Below are positions 61,652 to 64,000 of a DNA stretch of 64,000 nucleotides, in pieces. The notes below the pieces were generated by a model. It made no database searches. It saw only the letters and a list, made by a program, of their open reading frames with translations, and was not told the DNA's origin. The translations under genes were made by a program, and so were the position numbers. The stretch comes from Neelides folsomi (Eukaryota > Arthropoda > Collembola > Neelipleona > Neelidae): assembly GCA_034687125.1 (NCBI GenBank), contig JAQGBZ010000004.1, forward strand, positions 310,001 to 374,000. The letters are read 5' to 3'. Positions within the stretch are counted from its first letter, which is position 1. Each line of letters begins with the position of its first letter.

Positions 61652-64000
61652 GTAAGCTTTCTCATTTTACGCAATTTTTAAGAACAACTTTTAATACTCG
61701 GCTGCGCTCAATTAAAACGAACAATTGATACAACCTTATTTATTATCCCTACATAAATATTTTCGGACAGGCATATTGAAGCGAAATGACATTAACTTTT
61801 CTCAGGCCTCGAAACGACAACCAATTATGTATAGCTCTATTTCCACACAAGTACAAATGAATGGCATTAGGATGAAATTACATACATATCATAACCGAAT
61901 ATGTAAATTCTTATTTGAGATCTTAATACACCAACTTGTTTTTAGTATTATAAATTTCATATGCATGCGTTTATGTATGTAGCAGAAGTGCTTTACATAA
62001 TAAGACAAGATGGAAAGAAAAATGTGTTTTATATGAACAATAAAAAGACCGAGAAAGAAAGTTATTTATTGGAAGAAAGACGCTTTTGAAATCTTCTAAT
62101 AGCTTTTGGAATGAGAAAATGTGAATTTCTCAAGAATTTTGTATGTAAAAGAGAATCTTATCTCTTTTATTCACCGTTTTAAAAGTCGTTTTCGAGGTTC
62201 AATATATTTTACATGAAGACAAGTAGTATCATGACTTTGTCGATAAACATATATGAACGGGTCGAAGCTTGCTTCCGTTCACTTGGCCTGAAATTGCTTT
62301 GTTATCAAAAATGGCCACTTGTAAAAAAATAGAATTTTTGAGACATTTAATTTAAATTCTTTTATACTCAAACGAGTGGAGAGAAAATGATAAGGAAAAT
62401 TTCCACGAGAAGGTCAGCCTTAAGACTCTACGGGATTTTAGTAGTTTAAGCTTTTGGGTCTAAGCTCATGATGACGAAGAATTTGTTATGTAAATAATTA
62501 AATACCACACAGGCTCCTGTTTGTGGGAAGGTAGACCGAGAGGAAATGAGATCGTTTGAAAGAAGAAATCATGATTTGAAAATTGAGTCGAATCTGGATA
62601 AGATTATTTTCCCTGCCATTCACTCATTCTCCACGGTTGCCTATACCCATTGACTATGCCTATCCGGCTCAAAGGTTTAGAAGTATAAGATGGTCCGGCC
62701 TGAGGGAAACAAAAGAACTTGTATAAAAGAGGTAATGAGTCTGAGAATAGGAAAGATGCGGTTCATTATGGTTCCTCGTTGTGCTTTGCCTTTGGCGTAA
62801 GACTCGGATTTTGGGATGGAGACAGAAGGGAGACTTCTGCTTTACCTTCACGGGTCCAAAGCCGACAAAAAGGCGATTTTTTGATGAACGGGAGTAATTT
62901 TTTTTCAGGTCACGGTCTAATGTGGAAACGACAGGTAATTTTCGTCTGAGAGTTAATAGAAGAAGGCTGACATGGGCGAGAGGAGTTATTTAGGAAAAGA
63001 GTGGTAGTTGTGATCAAGAGCGAAATGAAAGAACCAAAGAGGTGGGCATGACAAATTCTTTCCTCCTCTTATTCTCTGCACGCTCAAGAAAGTTTGAAAA
63101 AATTAAATCAACATCACATGCACACACTCTTGCATTAAATCCCCATCCTGTCCGTTTCATTACTCCGCTGGTTCTGAGCCGCTTAGGTTTCTCCGCCTCC
63201 ATTAGAAGTCTTAAGAGTCACAGACTCTACCTGTCCTCATCCCTACTGTGAGGACTTGTCTATTGAAGTAGAGAAATCCTCCCGCTTCCGACCACCAGAT
63301 TTTGTTATGCTTTAATTTGATGAAAATGAGGGAGGCCGAGCTGGGAATTCTTATTACTGTTCAGTCTCAGTGAGTCCCTCACCTGCCGACGCATTAGGTT
63401 CTGAATAAAAAATGATCCATTACCACCTGACTCTCTCCATGGTTGAATTATGATGGGGATTGGAGACCATATGACGTGATGGGATGATGATGACAGTTTT
63501 CCTCATTTGCTCCACTCATATTCAACGGTTGGAGAATTGGAGTGGGAATTATCATTCCATACTGTCTTGGATATTCTTGTGTTTAAAAGAGTTAGAAGAG
63601 AGCTCAAGAGCTGGCCTCCATGGGTAATTATTTTCTTGTTCGCTTCTCTGGGAAAAAGGTGGTAGGACTTGAGAGAGAGCTTGGGAGGTGAAGGAGGAAT
63701 TCTTGAAGAAAAGAAATAAATAAATTGCTTGAATACCGGAGGGTAATTTAGACTCAATTGGGAGATAGCTTAATGCACTCAGGTCCAATCGAGACTACAA
63801 AAATGCATTCCGACCAGAAGATAGGGAATAAACAAGGGAAGCTGAAGACTCCTGAACTTTTCTGGATTCACCTCAGGAACCTGTCCCTTCCCTTTGAACC
63901 TTGGTCGAAGGTGATTTCAATTGAACATATAGGGCCTCATCAGTCTCCAATCAAGTTTTTATTCAAACCAAACAACATAAAGTTCCAGGGAAAAATATAT
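61652..64000 (+). other. Intron after the signal-peptide exon (continues past the window)
   Basis: It begins GTAAGC and no definite next exon appears before the window ends. The ORFs inside have no domain: 61725-61982, 62719-62949 and 63042-63251 on the + strand, 63503-63788 on the minus strand. A possible 26-nt micro-exon at 62909-62934 is listed separately. Confidence 0.5.
62909..62934 (+). other. Possible in-phase micro-exon
   Basis: A T-rich tract ending TTTTTTCAG (62900-62908) is followed 26 nt later by ACAG|GTAATT, with GT at 62935-62936. Joined to the phase-1 end of the signal-peptide exon, the 26 nt read without a stop as GHGLMWKRQ and end in phase 0. The donor is only moderate and the exon is very short. 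It is equally likely that the match is accidental and the next real exon is outside the window. Confidence 0.2.

Overview
The window looks like a stretch of animal nuclear genome, A+T-rich (roughly one third G+C by eye), almost all of it non-coding. No operons, Shine-Dalgarno-led genes, rRNA, tRNA genes, CRISPR arrays or intact transposons are visible. Open reading frames are short on both strands; the longest, about 147 codons, is about what chance gives in this composition. What can be read is eukaryotic: polypyrimidine-AG acceptors with branch-point-like motifs, GTAAGT-type donors, a TATA/initiator arrangement and short microsatellites. An arthropod is my best guess, perhaps a crustacean such as a copepod, from the general texture; this is low confidence and rests on no diagnostic gene.

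The one well-supported coding segment is near the right end. An exon at 61420-61651 (+) has a textbook acceptor, a short upstream ORF, an ATG in good context at 61561 and 30 codons encoding a classical signal peptide, then an AAG|GTAAGC donor in phase 1. It is the first coding exon of a secreted or membrane protein whose body lies beyond 64000. The protein family cannot be told from the signal peptide.

Upstream on the same strand are plausible non-coding leader exons: a CpG-richer promoter-like block at about 24600-26500 with a TATA/initiator pair and a possible first exon ending at 25059, a possible exon at 25379-25472 and another at 37135-37215. If joined to the coding exon they would make a gene with a leader spread over about 37 kb, with introns of about 0.3, 11.7 and 24.2 kb and several upstream ORFs. 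That chain is inference; each exon rests on splice-site quality alone.

Layout: 1-24600, non-coding DNA with scattered hairpins and microsatellites. 24600-26500, putative promoter and leader exons 1-2. 25473-37134, putative intron 2, including a hairpin-rich zone at 30.6-31.4 kb. 37135-37215, putative exon 3. 37216-61419, putative intron 3, with a 22-bp perfect inverted repeat at 42.5 kb, a minisatellite at 56.1 kb and a G+C-rich island at 56.2-56.7 kb. 61420-61651, coding exon. 61652-64000, start of the next intron. The most unusual global signal is an apparent excess of short perfect inverted repeats (arms of 10 bp or more, loops of 6 nt or less). I found no convincing new gene system.
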